Position numbers and translations under genes: made by a program. From contig NZ_FUKR01000072.1 in NCBI RefSeq assembly GCF_900163835.1, positions 1 to 64,000 of the forward strand: a stretch of DNA of 64,000 bases, given 5' to 3'. The notes below the pieces were generated by a model. The model saw only the letters and a list, made by a program, of their open reading frames with translations, was not told where the DNA came from and did no database searches. Below, piece after piece: positions 43,530 through 51,798 of this stretch (positions are counted from its first letter, which is position 1; each line of letters opens with the position of its first letter). The stretch is from Mycetocola reblochoni REB411 (GTDB lineage Bacteria > Actinomycetota > Actinomycetes > Actinomycetales > Microbacteriaceae).

Positions 43530-43613
43530 CCAGCGGCCAGCAGCCAGCAGCCAGCGGCCCGCAGCCAGCGGCCCGCAGCCAGCAGCCAGCAGCCAGCAGC
43601 CAGCAGCCAGCGA
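43530..43613. repeat. Heptanucleotide tandem repeat (12 units)
   Basis: Twelve consecutive 7-bp units of consensus CCAGCAG run without a break. Units are CCAGCGG, CCAGCAG x2, CCAGCGG, CCCGCAG, CCAGCGG, CCCGCAG, CCAGCAG x4, CCAGCGA. The array lies 69 bp after the 3' end of the GntR gene and upstream of the MFS promoter region. A 7-bp period shifts the frame at each unit, so it does not code; it should be slippage-prone. Confidence 0.95.
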
Positions 43614-43682
43614 GAAGGGTCCGCCCGAGCCGCCGTCAGAACAGGCTGCCCCCTCGGGCCACACGCGGGAGCGGCCCCACGA

Positions 43683-44372
43683 CTAGAGCTCGGCGATGAC
43701 GCTGCGATCCGCCGTGGCCCTGTCCCGCGCGTTCGTCAGGTGCGCGGCCATCTCGCGCTCGGCCGCCTCCGCGTCGCCGGCGCGGATCGCATCGAGGATG
43801 CGGCCGTGCTCGAGCGCGGCGAACTGGATGTCCGAGCCGCCGAGCGCCCCGAACAGCCGGAAGCGCTGGACGTGCCCGCCGAGCGCCTCGAACGCCGCGG
43901 CGAGGAAACGATTGCCCGTGTTCGTCGCGATCAGCTGGTGGAAGCGGGCGTCGGCCTCCCAGAACAGGTGGAAGTCGCGCGACCCGTCGTAGGCGTCGAG
44001 CGCCTCGACCGCGGCGGTCAGCTCGGCGAGGAAGGCGTCGGAGAGGGCCTGGCTCGCCAGAGCAGCACAGCGCGGCTCGATGGTCACGCGCGCCTCCATG
44101 AGGTTCGCGAGCTCCTCGACGGTCGACAGCGGCGCCGCGCGGTAGCCGCGATGCGCCGTCCGGCTCACCAGCCCCGTCGACTCCAGCCGTGCCAGCGCCT
44201 CACGGATCGGCGTGTGCGAGACGGCGAATTCCTTCGCGAGGCCGTCGATGATGATCGACGAACCCGCGGCGATGGTGCCCTCGATGAGCCGCCGTTCCAG
44301 GATCGTGTAGACCTCGTCCGCCAGGGAGGAACGTCGGGGGATGGCCGCCAGCAGCCTGTCGTCTACGTTCAT
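43683..44372 (-). CDS. GntR family regulator, FadR/FCD subfamily
   Basis: This 229-aa protein has a winged helix (about 15-80: ADEVYTILERRLIEGTIAAGSSIIIDGLAKEFAVSHTPIREALARLESTGLV) and an FCD domain with Asp/His ligands (EADARFHQLIATNTGN). It lies between the MFS-amidohydrolase operon and the GMC-ABC operon on the same strand, with 156 bp and a hairpin before it, so it is a separate transcript. Likely target: the palindrome at 43453. Confidence 0.9.
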   Translation of the reverse strand: MNVDDRLLAAIPRRSSLADEVYTILERRLIEGTIAAGSSIIIDGLAKEFAVSHTPIREALARLESTGLVSRTAHRGYRAAPLSTVEELANLMEARVTIEPRCAALASQALSDAFLAELTAAVEALDAYDGSRDFHLFWEADARFHQLIATNTGNRFLAAAFEALGGHVQRFRLFGALGGSDIQFAALEHGRILDAIRAGDAEAAEREMAAHLTNARDRATADRSVIAEL

Positions 44373-44489
44373 CCCGCATTCCTCCGGCGTTCGGTTCCGG
44401 TCTCCAGATTAGAGGGAAGCGGCTCGGAGAACACCATGCCGGCGCCCGTCGGGCGCGAGGGGGCCGACGGGCCGACCGCGGAGGACCGG

Positions 44490-44510
44490 CCCCGACCGCC
44501 GGGGTCGGGG
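44490..44510 (-). terminator. Terminator after the GMC gene
   Basis: CCCCGACC (44490-44497) pairs with GGTCGGGG (44503-44510), and CCGG on each side extends the stem past one bulged A. It lies just past the GMC stop on the minus strand. Confidence 0.7.
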
Positions 44511-44528
44511 ACCGGCCGGAGGCGACGC

Positions 44529-46070
44529 TCAGCCCGCGGCGTCCTCGACGACGAGCTCCGCCGCCCTCTCGGCGAGCGCCATGATCGTGCCGACGGGGTT
44601 GAGCGCCGTCAGAGTCGGGAACGCCGAGGCGTCGGCGACCCGAAGGCCGGCCACGCCCCGCACCCGCAGGCGCGAGTCGAGCACCGCGAGGGGGTCGTCG
44701 TCGGCCCCCATCCGCGCGGTGCACGAGACGTGGTAGACGGTCTGATGCGTGCGGCGCAGCACCTCCGAGAGCTCCTCGTCCCCGGTCACCTCCGGCCCGG
44801 GGAAGACCTCGCGCACCAAGTGGGACGCGAACGGCTCCTGCCCGGCGACGCGGCGGGCCAGCCGGACGCCCTCGACGAGCATGCGCTCGTCCCTGCCCTC
44901 CGGATCGGTGAAGGAGCGGTAGTCGATGCGCGGCGCGACGTCGGCGTCGGGCGAGGTGATCCAGACCCGCCCCCTGCTGCGCGGTTTCGCCACGTTCGGG
45001 GCGAAGGACACGTTGTTCGCCGGGATCGTCGCCCCGTCGTTCTCGGCGTGCACGGTCCAGGAGTGCAGCGGGATGTGGGTGGATACGTCGGGCGTGCTCG
45101 TCGACTCGTCCAGCTGGACGACGTAGCCGGCGTCCCAGCCGGTGGCGCACACCTCCGAGCGCTCCCCGGCCGCCTCCCAGACGATGAGCCCCTCCGCGTG
45201 GTCCTGCAGGTTCTCCCCCACGCCGGGCAGGTCGACGACGGTCGTCACGCCCGCGGCCGCGAGGACCCCGGCCGGTCCGACTCCCGACCGCATCAGCAGC
45301 GCGGGCGAGTCGATCGCCCCGCAGCACACGATGACCTCGCGCGCCGCACGGAGCTCGCGCTCCACGCCGTCGCCGTCGCGCACGACCGCGCCGACGGCTG
45401 CGCCGTCCTCGATCAGGAGCCTCTGCACCACGGCACGCAGGGCCAGCGTCAGCCCGTCACGGTCCGGCTGCGAGCGCAGGTAGCTCCACGACGCCGAGGA
45501 GCGCTGGTTGCTCTCTGGCTCGTAGCCGATCTCGAAGAAGCCCGCGCCGTCGGCGAACTCCCCGTCGTTCCAGCTCTCGCGCAGCGGCAGGCCGAGGGCC
45601 GTCGACGCCGCGCTCACCGCGTCGGCGACGTACGGGTTCCTGTCGGCCGGCGCCACGGGCCCGCTGCGGGCGAGCAGCCGGTCGAAGCAGGCGCCGACCG
45701 TGTCGAGGTCCCAGCCCTCGACGCCGAGCTCGGCCCACTCCTCGAGGTCGCCCCGCAGCGGACGCCAGGTGATCATCGTGTTCGCGGTGGAGCAGCCGCC
45801 GAGGATGCGCAGACGCGCCTGGCGGATGTGCGAGTTGCCCCTCGGGTTGGGCTCGCTGCGGTAGTCCAGGTCGTACTCGCCCTCGAGCATCTCCGACCAG
45901 CGCCGGATGGTGTTCGCCCTGGGCTCGTCGGCGTCGCTCGGCCCGGCCTCGACCAGCAGAACGCGGGCCCCGGCCGTCTCGCTCAGCCGGGCCGCCACGA
46001 TGCAGCCGGCCGTGCCGCCGCCGAGGACGAGGTAGTCGCAGTCAGCCTCGGCCGTCGTCGTCTCGCCCAT
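44529..46070 (-). CDS. GMC family FAD oxidoreductase (choline dehydrogenase-like)
   Basis: This 513-aa enzyme oxidises a primary or secondary alcohol to an aldehyde or ketone. Motifs: FAD-binding YLVLGGGTAGCIVAARLSE, GGCSTANTMITWR, signature CGAIDSPALLMRSGVGPAGVLAAAG, and catalytic His in VYHVSCTARMG with Asn in ALNPVGTIMAL. It starts 1 bp after the ABC ATPase stop, so it is cotranscribed with a sulfonate/nitrate-type transporter, an unusual pairing. The imported compound therefore probably carries or gains a hydroxyl group (inference). Confidence 0.92.
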   Translation of the reverse strand: MGETTTAEADCDYLVLGGGTAGCIVAARLSETAGARVLLVEAGPSDADEPRANTIRRWSEMLEGEYDLDYRSEPNPRGNSHIRQARLRILGGCSTANTMITWRPLRGDLEEWAELGVEGWDLDTVGACFDRLLARSGPVAPADRNPYVADAVSAASTALGLPLRESWNDGEFADGAGFFEIGYEPESNQRSSASWSYLRSQPDRDGLTLALRAVVQRLLIEDGAAVGAVVRDGDGVERELRAAREVIVCCGAIDSPALLMRSGVGPAGVLAAAGVTTVVDLPGVGENLQDHAEGLIVWEAAGERSEVCATGWDAGYVVQLDESTSTPDVSTHIPLHSWTVHAENDGATIPANNVSFAPNVAKPRSRGRVWITSPDADVAPRIDYRSFTDPEGRDERMLVEGVRLARRVAGQEPFASHLVREVFPGPEVTGDEELSEVLRRTHQTVYHVSCTARMGADDDPLAVLDSRLRVRGVAGLRVADASAFPTLTALNPVGTIMALAERAAELVVEDAAG

Positions 46071-46071
46071 G

Positions 46072-46845
46072 TCAGCCCCGGTGGATGAGGTCGAGGATGT
46101 CGCGGTAGTACTCCCTGAACGCGTCGTTGCCGATCACGTCGGGGGTGCGCGGGCGGGGCAGCTCGATCGCGTACTCCGCGGCCACCTTGCCCGGTCGCGG
46201 CGTCATCGCCACCACGCGGTCGGAGAGGAACACGGCCTCCTCGATGTCGTGCGTGATGAGCATCACGGTCATGCGGTTGCGCTCCCAGACCTGGGTGAGC
46301 AGTTCCTGCATCGTGCGCCGGGTGAGGGCGTCGAGGGCCCCGAACGGCTCGTCCATGAGCAGCACGCTCGGGCCGTACGCGAGCGAGCGGGCCAGCGCCA
46401 CGCGCTGCTGCATGCCGCCGGAGAGCTGGGCGGGGTAGGCCTGCTCGAAGCCGGTCAGCCCGACCTGCGCCAGGGCCTCCCTCGCCCGCTCCACCCGGTC
46501 GCGTTTGCTCAGTCCCTGCTCGCCGTCGAGGGCGAAGACGACGTTGTCGAGCGCGGACAGCCAGGGCAGCAGCGTCGCCTGCTGGAACACGACGCCCCTG
46601 TCCCTGCCCGGGCCGAGGATCTCCGCTCCCGCGATGCTCGCCGACCCCGTGGTCGGGGCCTCGAGCCCGGCGATGATCGAGAGCAGCGTGCTCTTGCCGC
46701 AGCCGGACGCCCCGACCACCGAGACGAACTCCCTGTCCCCGAGGACGAGGTCGACGTCGGTCAGCGCGGTGACCTCGCCGAACTGCTTGGACACGCCGGC
46801 CACGGTGACGCGGGGCTGACGGGTGAGGGTTTCTGTCGAGCTCAT
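46072..46845 (-). CDS. ABC transporter ATP-binding protein (SsuB/TauB/NrtD type)
   Basis: This 257-aa ATPase has Walker [11 protein letters not shown]-loop FQQATLLPW, signature LSGGMQQR, Walker [13 protein letters not shown] and H-loop ITHDIEE. The sequence type is that of taurine/sulfonate/nitrate uptake systems. It overlaps the permease gene by 4 bp and abuts the GMC gene. Confidence 0.94.
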   Translation of the reverse strand: MSSTETLTRQPRVTVAGVSKQFGEVTALTDVDLVLGDREFVSVVGASGCGKSTLLSIIAGLEAPTTGSASIAGAEILGPGRDRGVVFQQATLLPWLSALDNVVFALDGEQGLSKRDRVERAREALAQVGLTGFEQAYPAQLSGGMQQRVALARSLAYGPSVLLMDEPFGALDALTRRTMQELLTQVWERNRMTVMLITHDIEEAVFLSDRVVAMTPRPGKVAAEYAIELPRPRTPDVIGNDAFREYYRDILDLIHRG

Positions 46846-47681
46846 GAGCGCCCCTTCAGGTAGCGGAAGAACTGCCGGCCGAGGGCCCGCATGATCTGGT
46901 CGAAGACGAGGCCGAGCAGGCCGAGGACGATGACGTAGCCGATGATGAGGTCGGTCTCGAGGAAGCGCTGCGCCTGCGTGATGCGGTAGCCCATGCCCTC
47001 GGTCGCCGCGACGAGCTCGGCGACGACGAGCCAGGTCCACGCCCAGCCGAGCGTGATGCGCAGCGAGTCCCAGATCTGCGGGAGCGCAGAGGGGAACACG
47101 ATCCGCACCAGGATCTGCACCCGGTTGAGGCCGAGCGTCGCGCCGAGGTTGCGGTACGCCAGCGGCACCCGCCTGACCGCGTCGGCGAACATCAGCACCT
47201 GCTGGAAGAAGGTGCCCAGGAAGATGATGAGGAACTTCTGCGGGTCGTCGATCCCGACCCAGAGCACCGTCAGCGGGACGAATGCCACCACGGGCATGTA
47301 TCGGATGAAGTCCATGATCGGCTCGATCGCGGCCTCGATCCGGGGGACGGCTCCGCAGAGGACGCCGATCGGGATCGCCAGCGCGCTGGCCAGCAGGTAG
47401 CCGACCATGACGCGGTACGTGCTCACGGCCGCGTCCGACCACAGCTGCCCGTTCCCGGCCTGCTCGACGAGCTTCTCGACCACGCTCGCCGGCGAGGGGA
47501 GGAACAGCGGCTGGACGAGTCCCGTCGCCGTGACGGCGGTCCACAGCACGAGGAACGTGACGAAGGCGATCACCGCCGTCGTGATGTACTGGCGCCGGGT
47601 CAGCACGGTGAGCACCGGCTTGCGCCTGGCCCCGGCCGTCCGCCGTGCGGGGGCGGCCGGGGCGCTGGTCTGAGTCGTCAT
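46842..47681 (-). CDS. ABC transporter permease (SsuC/TauC type)
   Basis: This 279-aa membrane protein has six helices, a basic N-terminus and the coupling loop ATLGLNRVQILVRIVFPSALPQIWDSLRI. ELVAATEGMGYRITQAQRF matches the SsuC/TauC/NrtB group. AAGGA lies 6 nt before the ATG. It comes after the binding-protein gene in the same operon. Confidence 0.93.
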   Translation of the reverse strand: MTTQTSAPAAPARRTAGARRKPVLTVLTRRQYITTAVIAFVTFLVLWTAVTATGLVQPLFLPSPASVVEKLVEQAGNGQLWSDAAVSTYRVMVGYLLASALAIPIGVLCGAVPRIEAAIEPIMDFIRYMPVVAFVPLTVLWVGIDDPQKFLIIFLGTFFQQVLMFADAVRRVPLAYRNLGATLGLNRVQILVRIVFPSALPQIWDSLRITLGWAWTWLVVAELVAATEGMGYRITQAQRFLETDLIIGYVIVLGLLGLVFDQIMRALGRQFFRYLKGRS

Positions 47682-47711
47682 GGGGTTCCTTGGCCTTCGG
47701 GATGGGTGGGG

Positions 47712-48725
47712 TTACTTGCTTCCGCCGACGAAGCTCGGGTCGACGATGCTGTCCAGGTCGGTGCCACCCTCGAGGATGCCGATCTCGGAGCCGATGTCCT
47801 GGACGCTCGGCAGCACGGTCGTCAGGTAGTGGCCGCTGAGCTCCTCGGCGTTGTCCTCCAGGCCGAAGTAGGTGACGCCGTCGAACGCGGTGTCCAGCGA
47901 GGCCTTGTCGCTGCCGATGGCCTCGGCGATGATGCCCCTGGCCTCGTCGGTGTCGGAGTTGTAGTAGTCGATGGACGGGCCCCAGGCGTCGACGACCTTC
48001 TGCACGGTGTCGCCGTTGTCCTTGAGGTAGTCGTTGTCGACGACGAGGACGTCGCTGATGAGGCCCTCGTTCTCGGCGGCGGTGTAGATCGGCTCGAAGT
48101 TGCCGTCCGCCGCACGGGCCTCGGAGATGTACGGCTCGTAGGTCACGGCGACGGGGACCGATCCGCCGAGCAGCGCGGTGGCCGCCTCGGACGGGTCCAT
48201 CGGTACCGGGGTGATGTCGTCCAGGCTGAGGCCGTTCTCCTTGAGCGCGTAGCCGAGCAGCAGGTTGCTGACCGACCCCTCCTCGAAGGCGATCTTGGTT
48301 CCCGCGAGGTCGGCGACGTCGGTGACGCTGCCGTCGCTGAGGATGGCGTCGGCCTGGAGCGAGGCGTCCAGCAGCAGGACGATGCTGACGTCGAGGCCCT
48401 GCTCGATGAACTGCAGCGCCGTGTGGCTGGCGACGTTGGCGACCTGGATGCGGTCGGCGGCGAAGGCGGCCGTCATGTCGGCGTCGTTCATGAAGTTGGT
48501 GATGGTGACGTCGACGCCGGCGTCCTCGAAGTAGCCCTTCTCCTCGGCGACGTACCAGGGGCCGTAGCCGAGCCAGGGCTGGATGCCCATGCCGATGCTG
48601 GAGGCATCGGCGTTGCCGCCCGCGCTCGGGGTGGAGGAGGAGCAGGCGCTCGTGGCGATGAGGACGGCGCTGGCGGCGATGAGCCCTGCGGTGCGGGCGA
48701 TCGTGGTCGGGGTCGTTCGGGTCAT
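47712..48725 (-). CDS. ABC transporter substrate-binding lipoprotein (NMT1/SsuA-like)
   Basis: The 337-aa lipoprotein (lipobox TSAC) has two-lobed NMT1/SsuA-like features: IQPWLGYGPWYVAEEKGYFEDAGVDVTITNF, ADRIQVANVASHTALQFIEQGLDVSIVLLLD, DLAGTKIAFEEGSVSNLLLGYAL and VAVTYEPYISEA. Such proteins bind sulfonates, nitrate, pyrimidines or amines; the Trp/Tyr-rich start (PWLGYGPWY) suits an aromatic or amine ligand. It is the first gene of the ABC-GMC operon, divergent from the YtcJ-type amidohydrolase. Confidence 0.92.
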   Translation of the reverse strand: MTRTTPTTIARTAGLIAASAVLIATSACSSSTPSAGGNADASSIGMGIQPWLGYGPWYVAEEKGYFEDAGVDVTITNFMNDADMTAAFAADRIQVANVASHTALQFIEQGLDVSIVLLLDASLQADAILSDGSVTDVADLAGTKIAFEEGSVSNLLLGYALKENGLSLDDITPVPMDPSEAATALLGGSVPVAVTYEPYISEARAADGNFEPIYTAAENEGLISDVLVVDNDYLKDNGDTVQKVVDAWGPSIDYYNSDTDEARGIIAEAIGSDKASLDTAFDGVTYFGLEDNAEELSGHYLTTVLPSVQDIGSEIGILEGGTDLDSIVDPSFVGGSK

Positions 48726-48851
48726 GGCGGGGGTCCTTCCAGGACGGGTGCTGGGTGGAACGTGGTTGTCCCAGAATCTGCACCGCCGCGGGGCGAAGCA
48801 AATAACGAGACTCGAATTCTACGATCGATTTTGGAGATGCAATTGCAGCGC

Positions 48852-48864
48852 AATATCGCCGAAA
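48852..48864. promoter_or_regulatory. Shared 13-bp motif, copy 1 (putative LysR site)
   Basis: AATATCGCCGAAA lies in an AT-rich island (about 48797-48880) of the divergent gap between the ABC operon and the YtcJ gene. Its exact reverse complement recurs at 51660-51672 upstream of the LysR gene and the monooxygenase operon. TGCAATTGCA, a perfect palindrome, lies just beside it at 48838-48847. Confidence 0.6.
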
Positions 48865-48935
48865 TCTATTTGAAACACGGGCGCTGGATCGTGGAATCGG
48901 AACCGGCCGACCGCGCCGGTCAGAACGGAGCCCCC

Positions 48936-50603
48936 GTGCCCGCCACCCTCTTCCGCAACGGACTGCTGTACCTCGGCGCGGGGCGCGTCGCGCGCGGCTC
49001 ACTGCTCGTCGTCGACGACCGCATCGCGGAGGTGACCCTCGACCCGGAGGACACCGGCGCCGCCGCGAGCGCCGGCCCCGGGACGGCTCCTCCGCCCGGC
49101 GCCCGCGTGATCGACATCGGCGCGGGCACCCTGCTGCCCGGCTTCCAGGACGCGCACGCGCACCCGGTCCTGGCGGGGACGCACCTGCTCGCGATCGACC
49201 TCACCCCCGTGCACGACCGGAGTGCCTACCTCGACCTCGTCGCCGCCGCCGCCGCCGCCGACCCCGACGCGACCACCCTCACCGGAGGGGGCTGGTTCGG
49301 CGACGTCTTCGACGGCGGCTTCCCCCGCGCGACCGAGCTGGACGAGGCCGTCACCGACCGGCCGGTCATCCTCAGCAGCCACGACGCGCACGGGGTCTGG
49401 GTGAACAGTGCCGCGCTGCGGGCGGCAGGCATCGACGCCTCGACGCCGGACCCCGACGGCGGCCGGATCCTGCGGGACGCCGACGGGACGCCGAGCGGGA
49501 CGCTGCTGGAGGCGGCCGTCGGGCTCGTCGCCGGCCTGATCCCGCCGCCGACCCCCGAGCTGCTCCCCCGCGCCCTCGCCGCCGCCCAGCGCCGCCTGCA
49601 CGCGGTCGGCGTCACCGCCTGGCAGGACGCCGCGGTCGGCGAGTCCGACCTCGGGCCCGACGTGCTGCCCGCCTACGAGGCGCTCGACGCCTCGGGTGAG
49701 CTGACCGCCTCCGTCCGCCTCGCGCTGTGGTGGGACAGGGGCAGGGGGCTCGAGCAGATCGACGACTTCCTCGCCACCCGGGACCGACTCGCCGGCAGCG
49801 AGCGCCTGGACGCGGGGGCCGTCAAGGTCATGGTGGACGGCATGGTGGAGAACCACACGGCGGGGATGCTCGCCCCGCTCGGCGGAACCGACGACGACAG
49901 GGGCATCACCTTCATCGCCCCCGACGACCTCGCACGCCTGACCACCGCGCTGGACGCCGCCGGGTTCCAGGTGCACTTCCACGCCTGCGGCGACGCAGCC
50001 GTGCGCAGCTGCCTCGACGCCGTCCAGGCCGCCGTCGCCGCGAACGGCCCCCTCGGCAACCGACACCACATCGCCCACCTCGACGTCGTCGCACCCGAGG
50101 ACGTCCCCCGTTTCGCCGCGCTCGACGTCACCGCCAACGTGACGGGACTCTGGGCGCGCACCGACGAGGAGATCGTCACCCGCAAGCTGCCTCTGCTCGG
50201 CCCCGAGCGCGAGCGCCAGCACTTCCCGTTCGGCTCCCTTCACCGCGCCGGAGCCCGGATCGTCGGGGGGAGCGACTGGCCTGTGACGGACCCGAACCCG
50301 CTGTGGTCGGTCGCGACCGCGGTGACCCGGACGGGCGTCGCCGCTGACCCGCACGCCATCGGGGAGGAGGTGTTCCGCACCCCACTTCTGGCCGAGGAGG
50401 CGCTGCCGCTCGGCGTGGCCCTCGACGCCTACCTGTCGGAGGCCGCGCGCATCAACGGGCGGGAACACGTCAGCGGTCGTCTCGAGGAGGGGGCCGTCGC
50501 CGACCTCGTGCTCCTCGACGCGGACGTGAGCAGCGTCGACGCCGTCGCGGACGCGGGCGTGCGGTTGACGATGGTCGGCGGCCGCGTCGTCCACGAGGGC
50601 TGA
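48936..50603 (+). CDS. YtcJ-type amidohydrolase
   Basis: This 555-aa metal-dependent hydrolase is of the Amidohydro_3 group, which includes N-substituted formamide deformylase and imidazolonepropionase-like enzymes. Metal and catalytic motifs: GFQDAHAHPVLAG (HxH), VKVMVDGMVENHTAGML, HFHACGDAAV, RHHIAHLDV and GSDWPVTDPNPL. It probably removes an acyl or formyl group from an amide nitrogen. GTG 48936 with GGAG 5 nt upstream is chosen; ATG 48837 in frame would lie inside the regulatory island. Divergent from the ABC operon, convergent with the LysR gene. Confidence 0.88.
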   Translation: MPATLFRNGLLYLGAGRVARGSLLVVDDRIAEVTLDPEDTGAAASAGPGTAPPPGARVIDIGAGTLLPGFQDAHAHPVLAGTHLLAIDLTPVHDRSAYLDLVAAAAAADPDATTLTGGGWFGDVFDGGFPRATELDEAVTDRPVILSSHDAHGVWVNSAALRAAGIDASTPDPDGGRILRDADGTPSGTLLEAAVGLVAGLIPPPTPELLPRALAAAQRRLHAVGVTAWQDAAVGESDLGPDVLPAYEALDASGELTASVRLALWWDRGRGLEQIDDFLATRDRLAGSERLDAGAVKVMVDGMVENHTAGMLAPLGGTDDDRGITFIAPDDLARLTTALDAAGFQVHFHACGDAAVRSCLDAVQAAVAANGPLGNRHHIAHLDVVAPEDVPRFAALDVTANVTGLWARTDEEIVTRKLPLLGPERERQHFPFGSLHRAGARIVGGSDWPVTDPNPLWSVATAVTRTGVAADPHAIGEEVFRTPLLAEEALPLGVALDAYLSEAARINGREHVSGRLEEGAVADLVLLDADVSSVDAVADAGVRLTMVGGRVVHEG

Positions 50604-50685
50604 ACCGGCCGGGGTGCGGGCGAAGAAGACACGACCGGACCGGCGACACGGGTCCCTGAGGACCCCGACGACCCGCGGCCGCGGC

Positions 50686-51636
50686 TCAGAGCGCGGTGTG
50701 CGCAGTGGCGACGCCGTCGACGGCGAGCGCCGCAGCGGTGCGCCGGCACTGCTCGGCAAACAGCTTCGCCTTCGACGTCGGCTCCTCCGTCCGCCGCTGC
50801 GACGCCAGCACCAGGCGCAGCGGCGGGATCGCATCGCGCAGCCGGAGCCGGTGCAGCTGCGCCCCGGAGTAGGTCGAGGCGACCTTGGGCTGCTGGTTGA
50901 GCAGGGTGAAGCCGTGGCCGCTGGCGACCATGGCGCGCACGGCCTCGAAGCTCGCGAAGCGGTAGCGCACGAGCGGGCGCACGCCCGCACGGCTGAACCA
51001 CTGCAGGAAGTAGTCCCGGCTGACCGGCATGTCCAGGAGCACCATCGGCTCCTCGGCGAGCTCGGCCAGGCTCACCTCCTCGCGCGCGGCGAGCGGGTGG
51101 TCGACGCTGACGGCGGCGTACAGCGGAACCTCCGCGAGCACCTCCTGCTCGACCTCCGGCCCCAGGCCCAGGTCGTAGCTCAGCGCCAGCTCGATCGACT
51201 GCTCCGCCAGCGCGGGCCCCACCATGTCGGCGCTCATCTCGGCGACGTCCACCTGCAGCTCGGGGTGCTCGTCGGCGAGCGCGCTGATGATCGGCGGCAG
51301 GTAGAACGGGGCGAGGGTGCGGAAGCAGCCGATGCTGATCCGTCCGGCGGTGTTCTCCGGGCGCAGCACGCTGACGGCGTCGTCGACGGAGCTGAGGATG
51401 CCGCGCGCCCTGGCCAGGAAGTCGGCACCGGCGGCGGTCAGCTGGAGGCCCTTCGCCCTGCGCCGGATGAGCAGCTGGACGCCGACGCTCGCCTCGAGGT
51501 TGGAGATCGCGGTCGACACGGCCGACTGGGCGACGAACAGCTCGTCGGCGGCCCAGGTCATGCTCGCGTTCTCCGCCGCGGCGACGAAGTACCGCAGCTG
51601 GGTGAGGGAAATGTCGTTCCGGCCGGGGGTGCGCAT
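50686..51636 (-). CDS. LysR family transcriptional regulator
   Basis: The 316-aa protein has an N-terminal winged helix (about 9-68: SLTQLRYFVAAAENASMTWAADELFVAQSAVSTAISNLEASVG) and a two-lobed effector domain. It is divergent from the flavin monooxygenase operon and next to the YtcJ gene. The 13-bp motif found in both promoter regions suggests it controls the monooxygenase operon, YtcJ and the ABC-GMC operon together (inference). Confidence 0.92.
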   Translation of the reverse strand: MRTPGRNDISLTQLRYFVAAAENASMTWAADELFVAQSAVSTAISNLEASVGVQLLIRRRAKGLQLTAAGADFLARARGILSSVDDAVSVLRPENTAGRISIGCFRTLAPFYLPPIISALADEHPELQVDVAEMSADMVGPALAEQSIELALSYDLGLGPEVEQEVLAEVPLYAAVSVDHPLAAREEVSLAELAEEPMVLLDMPVSRDYFLQWFSRAGVRPLVRYRFASFEAVRAMVASGHGFTLLNQQPKVASTYSGAQLHRLRLRDAIPPLRLVLASQRRTEEPTSKAKLFAEQCRRTAAALAVDGVATAHTAL

Positions 51637-51659
51637 CGGATCTCCGTATTTCGAATGTG

Positions 51660-51672
51660 TTTCGGCGATATT
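51660..51672. promoter_or_regulatory. Shared 13-bp motif, copy 2 (putative LysR site)
   Basis: TTTCGGCGATATT lies 24 bp upstream of the LysR start and is the exact reverse complement of 48852-48864. The gap (51637-51798) is AT-rich and also holds ATTCGAAT, as expected for a LysR-controlled divergent promoter. Confidence 0.6.
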
Positions 51673-51798
51673 TATCGCGCTTTACATCAGATTATCCGAT
51701 ACCGAATGTCGCCTCCGACTATTTGCTTTGCCCCCGGCGCGCTCCCGACACTCGAAGGGTTCCCCCCAGGCACCCCACGGAAAGCAGCAGGCCCGACC

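Noticed and set aside
43530-43613. Heptamer array as a CRISPR array
   Set aside because: The units are 7 bp and contiguous, with no spacers, and no cas gene is in the window.
48837-48935. ATG at 48837 as a longer start for the YtcJ amidohydrolase
   Set aside because: It lies in the AT-rich regulatory island next to the shared 13-bp motif, and GGAG is directly against it. GTG 48936 has a properly spaced GGAG and begins right at the conserved protein.
50649-50666. GGGTCC-CTGA-GGACCC hairpin between YtcJ and LysR
   Set aside because: Only 6 bp with no T-run; at this GC content such hairpins are common, so I did not list it as a terminator.
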